From FEN-1279 sp964400285 (GTDB lineage Bacteria; Bacteroidota; Ignavibacteria; Tepidaquicellales; Tepidaquicellaceae), in NCBI GenBank assembly GCA_964400285.1, contig CAYNTK010000001.1, positions 248,001-312,000 on the forward strand: a DNA stretch of 64,000 nucleotides. The letters are read 5' to 3'. A model generated the notes under the pieces. That model worked only from the letters and a program-made list of their open reading frames with translations. It searched no databases and was not told the DNA's origin. Each line of letters opens with the position of its first letter. Position 1 is the stretch's first letter. The translations under genes were made by a program, and so were the position numbers. Of the stretch, positions 43,705-53,949 are shown in pieces.

Positions 43705-43883
43705 TGAATATATTAATATTAATATTTATTATTGAAACGAAAAATTGTATTTTAAAAGCAGTAAAAAATTGTGAATAGCAATACCGAATTGAGTTTATGA
43801 AATATTTTAAAATTTAAAAACATTTATTAATTAAATTTAATGCCTATTGAGAATATTTACAATTTTTAACTAAAAAATAATAT

Positions 43884-46800
43884 TTGATTTTTCTATTAGC
43901 AAACATACTGAAAAGAGTTAATTGTTTCAACACAAATAAGCTGTTAATAGTTCTAACAATTATAATTAGTTTTTTTGCTATTAATAATGAGTGTTTATCG
44001 CAGGGGCGAAGGGATTTAGATAAGTTCAGAACGAGGACATATAATCCATTCGATACAACCCATGCAAAAGGACACGATACGACATCAATTTCAGCGGAAG
44101 ATTCATTGAGATTAGCACCAGTGGATTCAACCGCAAGAGTAAAATATTTCCAATATATAAGAAAATATGTATTTGGAGTAGAAATAATAGAAAAGACCCA
44201 TCCATTAATATTAGACAATTCCAGTTTAGTAAAATCCGAATTAACATTCGATTCATTAAATAATGTAGTTATACGTAAAAAATTTAACGATGAAGATATA
44301 AAAGCACCACTTGTTATTCCAATGGAAAAATATCTGAAAGTATTATCAAGGGCAAATGAAAAAGTGATTTTTAATTCAATATTTAGTGATAAGTTTAAGG
44401 GAGTGACCATAGATGATATTTCGAGGTTATTTCAGAAGTTTACAGATATTACAATACCACTTCCATTTAAGAGTGAAACAATATTTGGCCCACCTACTGC
44501 AAATTTAAGAATAAATGGAGCAATAGATATAACAGCGTCATATCAGAATATACAAAGTGAGCAATCTGTAGTATCATTATATAGTAATACACAGAATAAT
44601 ATAAATTTCAAGCAGGAAGTACAGGTAACGGCAAAAGGAACGATAGGTGATAAATTAACAGTTGAGGCAGACTGGAATACACAAAGAGTATTCGATTTTG
44701 AAAATCAATTAAAGATAAAATATACGGGATATGCAGATGAGGTGATACAGAAAATCGAGGCAGGGAATGTGTCATTAGACACGAAGTCGAGCTTAATACA
44801 ATCTACACAAGCGTTATTTGGAATAAAAGGAGATTTCAAGTTAGGACCATTAAATTTATCAGCGGTAATATCGCAGAAAAAAAGTAAGCAAGAAACGAAA
44901 GATTATGTAGGAGGAGCACAGGAGCAGAATTTTCAGATAGAAGCATGGAATTATTCAGATAATCATTATTTTATAGATACAACATATCATTCGAGTTTTA
45001 TAAAAAAATATAACGATTCGATAGGAACATTACCACCAGAAGTTATAAACAAGAAAATAATTACCGAGATGCCAAGTTTTCAGGTATGGGTTCAGTGTGA
45101 TAATACAGTTACTTTGAAGAGATATGCAGTTGCATATTTATATCTTGAAGATACATTAAGTGCAAAGAACGGACCGGGTTATAATAGGACGGATTATCCA
45201 CGAAATAAACAAGCGGCTGATACATGTTTTTCGGGATTTTTTAGGGAATTAAGTCCTACAGAATATACAATAGATGCAGAAGCGGGGTTTATAAGTTTGA
45301 AAATAAATGTTCCAGAGAGTTATGCGGTAGGACTGACATACGAAACATACGATAAAAAGAAATATGGTTATGGAAAAACAGATGTAGCAAGTAACGATAC
45401 ATTAGTATTAAAAATGATTAAATGTAACAATCAGAATCCCGAGACAACACCAAGAGCATGGGAATTAAAGATGAAAAATATATATAGGTTACCGATATCA
45501 AAAGTAATTCAGGAAGGTTTCAAACTCGATGTGATGTATAACAATGGAAATATATTAAACACAAATTTACCTGAACAGAGGATATCTTTGAGCACAATGA
45601 CATATTTAGATAGATATTCAGGGACAAATAAGACATTTGCACCAGATGGATTATTCGATTATATACAAGGGAGGACAATTAACACTGAAACTGGAGATAT
45701 AATATTTCCAACTCTGAGGCCATTTTTAGATAACATAGTTAAATACGTTACAGATACTTCATATAAATTTGAAGAAATATATACAAAGAAAAAATCTGTT
45801 GCGCAAACATCGATAAATGCAACTAAATATTATATAAAAGGGAGTGCTAAAGGAGAAGCGGGTATAAGTAATACGATAAATTTAGGATTCAATGTAGTCC
45901 AGGGAAGTGTAAAATTAACGCTTGGTTCGCTTGTATTGAAAGAAAATGAGGATTATTCAGTAGATTATGGAACAGGTATAGTGGTAATAAGAAATGCAGC
46001 CGCATTAGCATCGAAGGATTTAAAGATAACATATGAAACGAATGATTTATTCTCATTAGCATCAAAAACATTATTTGGAGTAAGGGGTGATTATAAGATA
46101 AGCGATAAGACAGGATTTGGATTTACTTTTGTGAATTTAAAACAAGAGACATTAAATGATAAAGTAAGGATTGGTGAGGAGCCGACAAATAATTCGATGG
46201 TTGGAATCGATTTCACAACAGAAGCAAAGCCAAAGTTTTTAACAAAGCTTGTGAATTTACTTCCGGGGTATAATACAAAGGAAGAATCAACAGTGACTTT
46301 TAAAAGTGAACTTGCATATATTTTGCCAGACCCGAATACAATGAAAAGCCGAATACCCCAAGATAATAATGAAGCAATAGCATACGTAGATGATATGGAA
46401 GGAGCGAAGAAGATTGTATCACTTGGAATAAATTATAGTTATTGGACAATGAGTTCATTACCATTCGATACTGCACAAGAAAATTTGACTGAGAAAGTAA
46501 GTCAATCAAAAAGAGCAAGATTACGTTGGTATAATGAAGCAAATGGAGTAAGTATAAAGGAAGTGTATCCATTAAGGGATGTTCAACCTGGTCAGGATAG
46601 AATAACACCATTAGTAATAAATTTTGACCCAACATCACGAGGGATATATAATCCAAATGTTAAGGGATGGGACACAACTAATAGGTCAACGAATTGGAAT
46701 GGAATTATGAGATATTTAAATACAACATCAACCGATTTGCTTAATGAGAATATAAATTTCATTGAATTTAATATGCAAATCAATAATCCGAATGGCTTAA

Positions 46801-49800
46801 ACTTAAGCAACGCAAAAATGTTAATAGATTTGGGTGGGATTATATCCGAAGATGCGATACCAAATAACAAGAAGGATTCAGAAGACAAAGATGAGAATGG
46901 AATATTAAAAATAGAATATGATAAAGGGCTCGATTTTATGACAGATGCAGAAGAACTTGCAGTAATAAATTTATTGAATGGAACAAATTACAGTCTCGAT
47001 GATTTTCCAAATAGAGACCCAATGCTCGATAACAATGATTCAACTGGAGCAATAAATTATGGAATAATTAACGGAACACAGAACAATAGGTTATTCGAAG
47101 GTGGAAACAGACCAGATACAGAAGACTTAAACAGGAACGGAACAATGGAATATACAAATCAATTTTTTGAATATGTTATAAGTCTGGATACAACAAATAA
47201 TAGAAGAATATCAGGGAGGGGAGCACCGGGAAGTAGATGGTTTCAATATCGGGTACCACTTTCGGAATTTACAAAGAATATTGGTAATGCAAGTTTAAAT
47301 AATATAGAGTTTGCAAGGGTATGGTTTACGGGTGTCAGTGGGCAAATTGAATTAAAGATAGTTGATTTTAATTTGACAGGAAATCAATGGTATAAACCAA
47401 ATAAAAATGATGATTCTTATAACATTTCGGTTGTAAGTATAGAAGAGAATTCACAGATTTATCAAAGTCCAGTTCCGGGAGATGTTTTAAGGCAAACAGT
47501 TCGAAATACAAGCGGTGTAAATACTAAATCAAATGAGCAGTCATTATCTTTAGAAGTAAAAAATCTTACAAATGGTCAGGGTAAAATAGCTATAAAGGAT
47601 TATGGTTCACAGAATTTAGATTTATTTAATTACAAAATTTTAAAATTATTCGTAAATGGAGACCCGAGTTTTAATTATACAAACGAGAATATATATGATG
47701 CAAATATGGTAATAAGATTTGGAACGGATTCGTTAAATTTTTATGAATACAGAGCACCAATACATCCCGATATAAGACCTGGACAACCGTGGAATCCATT
47801 GAATGAAGTAACGATTAATTTTTCAGACCTTACGAGTTTAAAATTTACGAGGGATTCAGCAAATCAGGTAGTGGATATGAAAGTTCCGAATGGACCTCCT
47901 GGAGCGATATACAGGATTAGAGGTTCACCTGCATTAAATATTATAAGACAATTTGTAGTTGGTGTTGAAAAAAATCGTTCGGGACCTAATGCAACGATAA
48001 CAGGTAGTGTTTGGTTTAATGAGATACGTGTTTTAAAAGTAAATGATGATAATGGATATGCATATAATATTAATACAAGTGTTAAGTTTGCGGATTTAGC
48101 GAATGTATCAGTAAATATATCAAAGGTTGACCCGAACTTTCACTCAATAGATACAAGGTCTGGTTCGAGAAATACCGGTCAGACGTGGGATTTTAGTGCT
48201 TCTATAAATCTGCATAAAGTAATTAATAATACCCTTGCGAATTTAATATCGGATGAATGGAAGGATTTTTTGAATTTACCAATATCGATACGGCATAGTG
48301 AAAATCTAACAAATCCAAAATATTATCCGGGTACCGATATAGATATAGAAAAAGCGGCAGAGGAAAAATATAAGCTGGTTTTAGCAAAAACAAATGATGA
48401 AAATCTTGCGGCAACAGCAAGAGATAATTTGAAAAAGGAAGCACAAACTTTAGTAGTAAGGAATGATTTTAATATTACGGGAATGGCTTTTAAATTTCCA
48501 AGCAATAATTATTTCGTAAAAAAGATAGTTAATGCATTTTCAATTAATTTCAATGCAACTTTTGGAAATCAGCGAGATATCACATACGAAAATAAATACG
48601 ATTTTGCATATACAGGAAGTTTGAATTTTAACACAGATTTTGGATTAGCAGAGAAATATAACCTTAAAATAGGGAAACTATTAAATTTAGGAGAACAGTA
48701 TAGTAACGCAAAACTATATTTCTTCCTTCCATTTTTACCATTGGCACCGATGTATACAGATAATTTTAGTGCAATTACAGATTTTAACAGGACAAGGAAT
48801 GAATCGAAACAAAGGAAATATAATTTTGAAGATCCGACAGGTAGAATGTTCAGGGCAAATAGAGGATTTAGTTTTAATTGGAAGTTTATAGAGGATTGGA
48901 TAGTAGACTTGACAGGAAATTATAGTGTAAGAATTGGGAGCGATTTAACACAGCTCGAAACTTACAAAGACAGTTTAAATACGCAGAGACCGAATAGCGA
49001 AATATTTGGAGATATATTCTTGAAAGATGGACTTGTAAATTTTGGTAAGGATTTGGAATATTCACAAACAACAGCGATAAATCCAAAATTCAATATACCT
49101 TATTTAAATAGATTTGTCGAATTAGCAACTAATTACACAGCAACTTACGGATGGATTAATCCAAATACAACTTTAAATATTGGGTATAATGTAGGATTTT
49201 CAAATACATGGAATTTTCAGACGAATTTTAGAGTAAATGAAATTTTATCTTTTTTAAAAGGCAGTGATATGCCGAATAAATATAGGTTATTGCATTCTGC
49301 AAGTAAGGATACAAACATAGGAGGTCCAAAAACTGATTTAGTCGATATATTAAAAATTTTCCAGACGTTTATACCTGAAAATATTAATTTAACATTTAAT
49401 CAGACCAATCAAGTTATGAATCCTGGAGTTGAGGGAAGACCTGGATTTGGAAATTTTTGGATGTTACCATCAACAAAAGAAAATTTTGGACCATCGAGAA
49501 TGTATCAATTGGGATTAAGTATGTATCCGGGTAAGCGAGTTCCTAATTTAGCAAATATAACAGATGTTTTTAATCAATCGAATAATGTTACAGTAACAGC
49601 AACGATTAATCCAATATTTCCGCAGTCAATTAGAATGAATTTAACATTTAAGAGATTATGGGGATTTAATAATTCAACATCGTTTAATTCAAATGAGCAG
49701 GGGATATTAGGCGACCCCATAAATAAATCATTAAGTAAAAATTATGGATATTCAATGTTCTTCGCTGGAAGTGTCGATAAATTTAAATATGAAAGCACTA

Positions 49801-50513
49801 ATGACCCAAATGAAAATATAAAATCCATAGCAACATCTTTTAGAGATCAAATTGGTTCGTTTCCATTTCCTAACTGGACACTATCTATTTCGGGGTTGGA
49901 ACAATTTCCACTATTCTCCGAATTTGCTACAATGGTAACGCTCGAGAACGGATTTTCTTCAGAATATGCAGAAGCATCAGCAGTAGATGCTTCGAGTATT
50001 GAAGTAATATCGAGGCAATCTGTTACACAGTCATTTAGTCCATTACTTGGATTAAATATAACATTTAAACAGCTGTTCGGTGGTTCTTTAACAGCTACGT
50101 TTAGGTTAAACAAGTCTGTAACAAATACACTTGTTCCCTCGAGCAATTTAATTCAAGTATCGAATACAAGTGATTGGAGTTTTAATGCTAATTATGCAAA
50201 AGCAGGTTTTGAAATTCCATTGTTTGGATTATCATTAAAGAATGATATATCATTTGCACTTACAATATCTAAAAATACGAATGAACCAACAGATTATAGA
50301 TTCAATATTGGAAGCTCGATACCAGAAAAGCTACCTGGGAATGGTTCAGCAGTGACGACGATAAATCCTTCGGTTCAGTATTCGTTGAGCTCAAAAGTTC
50401 AGATGCAATTATTCTATAAATATATAAAAACCGAACCTACACAAGGTATATTAAATACTATTCCAAGAACATCGAATGAAGGTGGTTTAAATATTAGGAT
50501 ATCAATACAATAA
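43884..50513 (+). CDS. sprA: T9SS outer-membrane translocon protein SprA (Sov)
   Basis: Forms the giant outer-membrane pore through which T9SS cargo leaves the cell. At 2,209 residues it is in the size range of SprA/Sov. A hydrophobic N-terminus (LLIVLTIIISFFAI) ends in NECLSQ, then many amphipathic barrel strands alternate with extracellular loops. Family-like segments include EVQVTAKGTIGDKLTVEADWN, LTYETYDKKKYGYGKT, DDMEGAKK and the repeated NFNATFG/NYTATYGW strands; it ends LNIRISIQ. No frameshift is visible over 6.6 kb. The TTG at 43884 is the earliest start; a slightly later one is possible. No other T9SS core gene lies in the window. Confidence 0.93.
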   Translation: MIFLLANILKRVNCFNTNKLLIVLTIIISFFAINNECLSQGRRDLDKFRTRTYNPFDTTHAKGHDTTSISAEDSLRLAPVDSTARVKYFQYIRKYVFGVEIIEKTHPLILDNSSLVKSELTFDSLNNVVIRKKFNDEDIKAPLVIPMEKYLKVLSRANEKVIFNSIFSDKFKGVTIDDISRLFQKFTDITIPLPFKSETIFGPPTANLRINGAIDITASYQNIQSEQSVVSLYSNTQNNINFKQEVQVTAKGTIGDKLTVEADWNTQRVFDFENQLKIKYTGYADEVIQKIEAGNVSLDTKSSLIQSTQALFGIKGDFKLGPLNLSAVISQKKSKQETKDYVGGAQEQNFQIEAWNYSDNHYFIDTTYHSSFIKKYNDSIGTLPPEVINKKIITEMPSFQVWVQCDNTVTLKRYAVAYLYLEDTLSAKNGPGYNRTDYPRNKQAADTCFSGFFRELSPTEYTIDAEAGFISLKINVPESYAVGLTYETYDKKKYGYGKTDVASNDTLVLKMIKCNNQNPETTPRAWELKMKNIYRLPISKVIQEGFKLDVMYNNGNILNTNLPEQRISLSTMTYLDRYSGTNKTFAPDGLFDYIQGRTINTETGDIIFPTLRPFLDNIVKYVTDTSYKFEEIYTKKKSVAQTSINATKYYIKGSAKGEAGISNTINLGFNVVQGSVKLTLGSLVLKENEDYSVDYGTGIVVIRNAAALASKDLKITYETNDLFSLASKTLFGVRGDYKISDKTGFGFTFVNLKQETLNDKVRIGEEPTNNSMVGIDFTTEAKPKFLTKLVNLLPGYNTKEESTVTFKSELAYILPDPNTMKSRIPQDNNEAIAYVDDMEGAKKIVSLGINYSYWTMSSLPFDTAQENLTEKVSQSKRARLRWYNEANGVSIKEVYPLRDVQPGQDRITPLVINFDPTSRGIYNPNVKGWDTTNRSTNWNGIMRYLNTTSTDLLNENINFIEFNMQINNPNGLNLSNAKMLIDLGGIISEDAIPNNKKDSEDKDENGILKIEYDKGLDFMTDAEELAVINLLNGTNYSLDDFPNRDPMLDNNDSTGAINYGIINGTQNNRLFEGGNRPDTEDLNRNGTMEYTNQFFEYVISLDTTNNRRISGRGAPGSRWFQYRVPLSEFTKNIGNASLNNIEFARVWFTGVSGQIELKIVDFNLTGNQWYKPNKNDDSYNISVVSIEENSQIYQSPVPGDVLRQTVRNTSGVNTKSNEQSLSLEVKNLTNGQGKIAIKDYGSQNLDLFNYKILKLFVNGDPSFNYTNENIYDANMVIRFGTDSLNFYEYRAPIHPDIRPGQPWNPLNEVTINFSDLTSLKFTRDSANQVVDMKVPNGPPGAIYRIRGSPALNIIRQFVVGVEKNRSGPNATITGSVWFNEIRVLKVNDDNGYAYNINTSVKFADLANVSVNISKVDPNFHSIDTRSGSRNTGQTWDFSASINLHKVINNTLANLISDEWKDFLNLPISIRHSENLTNPKYYPGTDIDIEKAAEEKYKLVLAKTNDENLAATARDNLKKEAQTLVVRNDFNITGMAFKFPSNNYFVKKIVNAFSINFNATFGNQRDITYENKYDFAYTGSLNFNTDFGLAEKYNLKIGKLLNLGEQYSNAKLYFFLPFLPLAPMYTDNFSAITDFNRTRNESKQRKYNFEDPTGRMFRANRGFSFNWKFIEDWIVDLTGNYSVRIGSDLTQLETYKDSLNTQRPNSEIFGDIFLKDGLVNFGKDLEYSQTTAINPKFNIPYLNRFVELATNYTATYGWINPNTTLNIGYNVGFSNTWNFQTNFRVNEILSFLKGSDMPNKYRLLHSASKDTNIGGPKTDLVDILKIFQTFIPENINLTFNQTNQVMNPGVEGRPGFGNFWMLPSTKENFGPSRMYQLGLSMYPGKRVPNLANITDVFNQSNNVTVTATINPIFPQSIRMNLTFKRLWGFNNSTSFNSNEQGILGDPINKSLSKNYGYSMFFAGSVDKFKYESTNDPNENIKSIATSFRDQIGSFPFPNWTLSISGLEQFPLFSEFATMVTLENGFSSEYAEASAVDASSIEVISRQSVTQSFSPLLGLNITFKQLFGGSLTATFRLNKSVTNTLVPSSNLIQVSNTSDWSFNANYAKAGFEIPLFGLSLKNDISFALTISKNTNEPTDYRFNIGSSIPEKLPGNGSAVTTINPSVQYSLSSKVQMQLFYKYIKTEPTQGILNTIPRTSNEGGLNIRISIQ

Positions 50514-51539
50514 TTATTCAGCTATTACTTTTATTTCACCATTAATAATTTTTTTTCTTATATCTTCGACTTTATTTCTAATTTCATCAGGAATTAAACT
50601 TTTATTATTTTCGTCATATACATAATCAACACCTTTTTCTTTGAGACCGAGTGATTTAACACCACCAGTAAATTTCCCCTCAATAAAATCTTTAATAGTT
50701 TGATAAATAACTTCGTCAACTTGTTTGGTCATACTTGTTAAAACGAAGCCCGGTGCTTCGTTGTATTGGTCTAAATCGACACCAATAGCAAACTTTTTAT
50801 GTTCACGAGCTGCTTCAAATACACCCAGACCAGAAAGACCCGAAGCATGATAAATAATATCTGCTCCGCTGGAAAACTGGCTTAATGCAATTTCCTTTGC
50901 TTTACCGGGATTTTTGAAACCGTCACCTGTAACACTTACATAACCAACTAAAATTTTGTTATCAGGATTAATATATTTAACACCATTTGTGAAACCAGTT
51001 TCGAATTTTTTTATTAAGGTGGACTCCATTCCACCAACAAAACCTATTTTATTAGTTTTTGACAGGAGGGCAGCTAAAGTTCCGACTAAAAAAGAGCCTT
51101 CTTCCTCTTTAAATTCGAGTGCAGAAAGGTTTTTGGGAATTTCTTTATTTGCATTAATAGCATAGTCAATACAACCAAATTTTTTATCGGGGAAGTCATT
51201 TGCAATTTTAGTAATATCTTCTGTGAAAATAAATCCGACACCAAAAACAATACCGATATCTTTTCGACTTGCTAATTTTCTTAATGCGGATTCTCTATCA
51301 GAGCCTTCACCTGGGTCAATGACTTCGAAATCAATTCCGAAATCTTTTTTAGCTCTTTCAAGACCTTTGTAAGCAGCATCGTTAAACGATTTATCGCCTC
51401 TTCCACCAACATCGAAAACTAAACCAACTTTCATTTTTTCTGGAGTTATTTCGTTTTTGTTATCAGTCTTTTTGCAAGCGATATTAAAAGTTGATATTAT
51501 TAATGTGATTAATAAAAAATATTTTATATTTTTATTCAT
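50514..51539 (-). CDS. BMP-family nucleoside-binding lipoprotein
   Basis: Periplasmic substrate-binding component of an ABC transporter of the PnrA/BmpA family, whose known members bind purine or other nucleosides. The lipobox is FNIACKKTD; the mature protein reads MKVGLVFDVGGRGDKSFNDAAYKGLERA, the family hallmark, followed by FGCIDYAIN, EGSFLVGTLAALLSKTNKIGFVGGME, ADIIYHASGLSGLGVFEAA and FAIGVDLDQ. Length 341 is normal. It is the last gene after cdd and tdk on the same strand, which supports a nucleoside salvage role. No permease genes are adjacent. Confidence 0.92.
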   Translation of the reverse strand: MNKNIKYFLLITLIISTFNIACKKTDNKNEITPEKMKVGLVFDVGGRGDKSFNDAAYKGLERAKKDFGIDFEVIDPGEGSDRESALRKLASRKDIGIVFGVGFIFTEDITKIANDFPDKKFGCIDYAINANKEIPKNLSALEFKEEEGSFLVGTLAALLSKTNKIGFVGGMESTLIKKFETGFTNGVKYINPDNKILVGYVSVTGDGFKNPGKAKEIALSQFSSGADIIYHASGLSGLGVFEAAREHKKFAIGVDLDQYNEAPGFVLTSMTKQVDEVIYQTIKDFIEGKFTGGVKSLGLKEKGVDYVYDENNKSLIPDEIRNKVEDIRKKIINGEIKVIAE

Positions 51540-51548
51540 AAATAAATA

Positions 51549-52133
51549 TTAATTTTCGTTTTCTTTATAAATGTGATGAAGTCTGCATCTTGCTTCATAA
51601 TGGTTTTCACCACCAACAAATACTCTATCTTTACTATCTGTAACTCTTTGTGTTCTATTTGCAGGTGCACCGCAGATTACACAGACAGCTTGAATTTTAG
51701 TAATATATTCGGCAATAGCGAGCAATTGTGGAATTGGCTCAAAGGGTTTAGCTCTATAATCCTGGTCAAGACCAGCTACAATAACACGTTTTCCGGAATC
51801 AGCAAGTTTTTGGCAAACATCTACCAAATTATTTTCAAAAAATTGGGCTTCATCGATACCAATTACTTCTGTATCAAAACTTTTTTCAAGGATATCCTCT
51901 GCATCTTCAATGATTTCAGAAGGATAAGAGCGTTCATTGTGAGAGACGATGGAAAATTCACTATATCTATTATCAATTTTTGGTTTAAAGACTTTAACTC
52001 TTTGCTTAGCAATTTCAGCTCTTCGAATTCTCCTGATTAATTCTTCGGTTTTTCCCGAAAACATGCTACCGCAGATTACTTCAATATGACCAGTTTTTTT
52101 GTAGGTTCTAATCTGTAAATTTTCATTCATCAT
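51549..52133 (-). CDS. tdk: Thymidine kinase
   Basis: Phosphorylates thymidine (and deoxyuridine) for salvage. The type II thymidine kinase features are present: P-loop GSMFSGKT (22-29), RIRRAEIAKQRVKVFKP, the DEAQFF motif, GLDQDYRAKPF and the zinc-binding CVICGAPANRTQR with later RCRLHH, where the last Cys ligand is replaced in part by His. Length of 194 fits. The start could be either of two adjacent ATG codons. It lies 9 bases upstream of the nucleoside-binding lipoprotein gene and 34 bases downstream of cdd, so the three form one operon. Confidence 0.95.
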   Translation of the reverse strand: MMNENLQIRTYKKTGHIEVICGSMFSGKTEELIRRIRRAEIAKQRVKVFKPKIDNRYSEFSIVSHNERSYPSEIIEDAEDILEKSFDTEVIGIDEAQFFENNLVDVCQKLADSGKRVIVAGLDQDYRAKPFEPIPQLLAIAEYITKIQAVCVICGAPANRTQRVTDSKDRVFVGGENHYEARCRLHHIYKENEN

Positions 52134-52167
52134 AAAAAAATTAAAATTAATAATATAAAAATAAAAC

Positions 52168-52554
52168 TTATAAATTAAACTTTTGAGGTAATAATTCTTT
52201 CAAACGGAATATTTTGTAATTTTTTTCTGATAGTGCTAATATAACATAAAGATTACTCGAAAACTCAGTAAGAAATTGCAAACAAGCACCACAAGGGAAT
52301 GCAATTTGTTTTTTATTGGTTGAAATAGCAATATAATTAAATTTAGTTTCACCTGCACTAATAGCATTAACGGCAGCTACTCTTTCAGCACAAATGGTAA
52401 GAGAATATGAAGCACATTCGACATTTGCACCAGTAAATATTTTATTGTGTTCAGTTAAGATTGCTGCTCCGACTTTGAATTTTGAATAAGGAGAATAGGA
52501 ATTTTTCATTGCTTGCATAGAGCGTTTAATCAATTCAGATATTTTTTTATTCAT
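52168..52554 (-). CDS. cdd: Cytidine deaminase
   Basis: Deaminates cytidine and deoxycytidine to uridine and deoxyuridine. The homotetrameric small type is indicated by 128 residues and the motifs YSPYSKFKVGAAI, TGANVECASYSLTICAERVA (zinc ligand Cys55, catalytic Glu57) and FPCGACLQFL (zinc ligands Cys88 and Cys91). First gene of the salvage operon cdd-tdk-nucleoside-binding lipoprotein; deoxyuridine from this enzyme could feed the thymidine kinase. It diverges from the heptosyltransferase-like gene with a 73-base gap. Confidence 0.95.
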   Translation of the reverse strand: MNKKISELIKRSMQAMKNSYSPYSKFKVGAAILTEHNKIFTGANVECASYSLTICAERVAAVNAISAGETKFNYIAISTNKKQIAFPCGACLQFLTEFSSNLYVILALSEKNYKIFRLKELLPQKFNL

Positions 52555-52627
52555 AGTTAATATAGTTATGATTGATAATATATATATTTCTTATTATATT
52601 ATCAAATATTTTATTCTTCATTAATTT

Positions 52628-53794
52628 ATGCAGCATAATGCTTTATTGAGATTTATTGACAGGTATGTAGGGATTCCTTTGTTAATATTTCTATCGATGT
52701 TTAAAAGAAGAAACAGACTTCCAATACAGCATATACAAAAAATAATGGTATTAAAATTTGCTGCTATCGGTGATTCACTTTTATTAATTCCAATGCTTAG
52801 GTTATTGAGGAAATCTTTTCCTAAAGCCGAAATTACTTTTGTGTGCACAAAAATAAACAAATCGGTAATAGATAAAATACCTTATATAGATAAGAATATA
52901 TGTTTGGATTTGTATTCGTTTATTGTTAATCCTCTTTCTTTTGTTAAAATGATATTTAGTTTAAGAAGAGTTAAATATGATGTAATAGTAGATGCAGAAC
53001 AATGGTCAAGATTTAGTTCATTAATTATAGCTTTGATAAAAAGAGATTGGTCTGTCGGGTATAAAATAAAAGAGCAATATAAACATTATATTTATGACAG
53101 TGTTGTAATGCATCGAAGAGATGAGCATGAGATAAAATCATTTTTAAATTTATTAATACCGCTTGGTATAACATTTTCAGACGAGGATTATTGGTTAGAG
53201 TATTTTCTATCGAAAGAAAATTTCATGTTTGCGGAAAAATATTATAATGATAACGATTTAAATAATAAATATGTATTATGTATTCATCCGGGATGTGGGA
53301 GTAATGGAGAAGCGAGAGAATGGTTGGAAGAAAACTATATTATGTTGGGAAAAAAATTAATTAAATATAGTGACGATGTAAGAATAATTTTGACAGGTGC
53401 AGAAATAGAATATGAAAAATGTAAAAGAATTGAAGAGGGAATAGGGAAGAATGTAATTAATACAGCAGGGAAGTATAAACTTGATGATGTGATAGCATTA
53501 ATTAAAAACTCAAAGTTTTTAATATGTGGGAATACTGGAATTTTACATTTTGCAACTGGCGTGGGTGCAAGAACTTTTGGACTTCACGGACCGACAAATC
53601 CGGTGAAATGGAGAGCATATTCAGATAAAGCGGTATTAATTCAAAGCGATATCTATTGCAGTCCTTGTTTATATCTTGGACATGATTTTGGATGTAATAA
53701 TCCTGTTTGTATGGATAGGATTTTGGTAAACGATGTTTATCAAAGAATAGTCGAGACGATGATAAATGATGGTTTTTATATGGCAAAAAACTAA
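52628..53794 (+). CDS. Glycosyltransferase family 9 (heptosyltransferase-like)
   Basis: GT-B enzyme of the ADP-heptose:LPS heptosyltransferase family, likely building lipopolysaccharide core or another surface glycan. The N-domain has IMVLKFAAIGDSLLLIPMLRLLRKSFPKAEITF in the usual arrangement (short pieces: LKFAAIGDSLL, LRKSFPKAEITFVCT). The C-domain shows IHPGCGSNGEAREW, DDVRIILTGAE, INTAGKYKLDDVIALI and GNTGILHFATGVGARTFGL, then HGPTNPVKWRAY. Length 388 is normal. The first 30 residues contain a short hydrophobic stretch that may attach it to the inner membrane. Confidence 0.9.
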   Translation: MQHNALLRFIDRYVGIPLLIFLSMFKRRNRLPIQHIQKIMVLKFAAIGDSLLLIPMLRLLRKSFPKAEITFVCTKINKSVIDKIPYIDKNICLDLYSFIVNPLSFVKMIFSLRRVKYDVIVDAEQWSRFSSLIIALIKRDWSVGYKIKEQYKHYIYDSVVMHRRDEHEIKSFLNLLIPLGITFSDEDYWLEYFLSKENFMFAEKYYNDNDLNNKYVLCIHPGCGSNGEAREWLEENYIMLGKKLIKYSDDVRIILTGAEIEYEKCKRIEEGIGKNVINTAGKYKLDDVIALIKNSKFLICGNTGILHFATGVGARTFGLHGPTNPVKWRAYSDKAVLIQSDIYCSPCLYLGHDFGCNNPVCMDRILVNDVYQRIVETMINDGFYMAKN

Positions 53795-53949
53795 TTTTTT
53801 ACATTTGAAGTTCTTTAAAATTTTTATAATTTAATTTTTAATCATACCGATTTAAAGTTGTTAAGGAAGATTAAAATTCAAAAAATTAATTATTTTTTTG
53901 AAATTCATATAATTAAATAAAAAATTTTTAAAATATTAAACTTAAGTTT

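Noticed and set aside
43844..44410. Minus-strand 188-codon frame opposite the start of sprA
   Set aside because: Antisense of the coding sequence for the SprA N-terminal region, with no features of its own.
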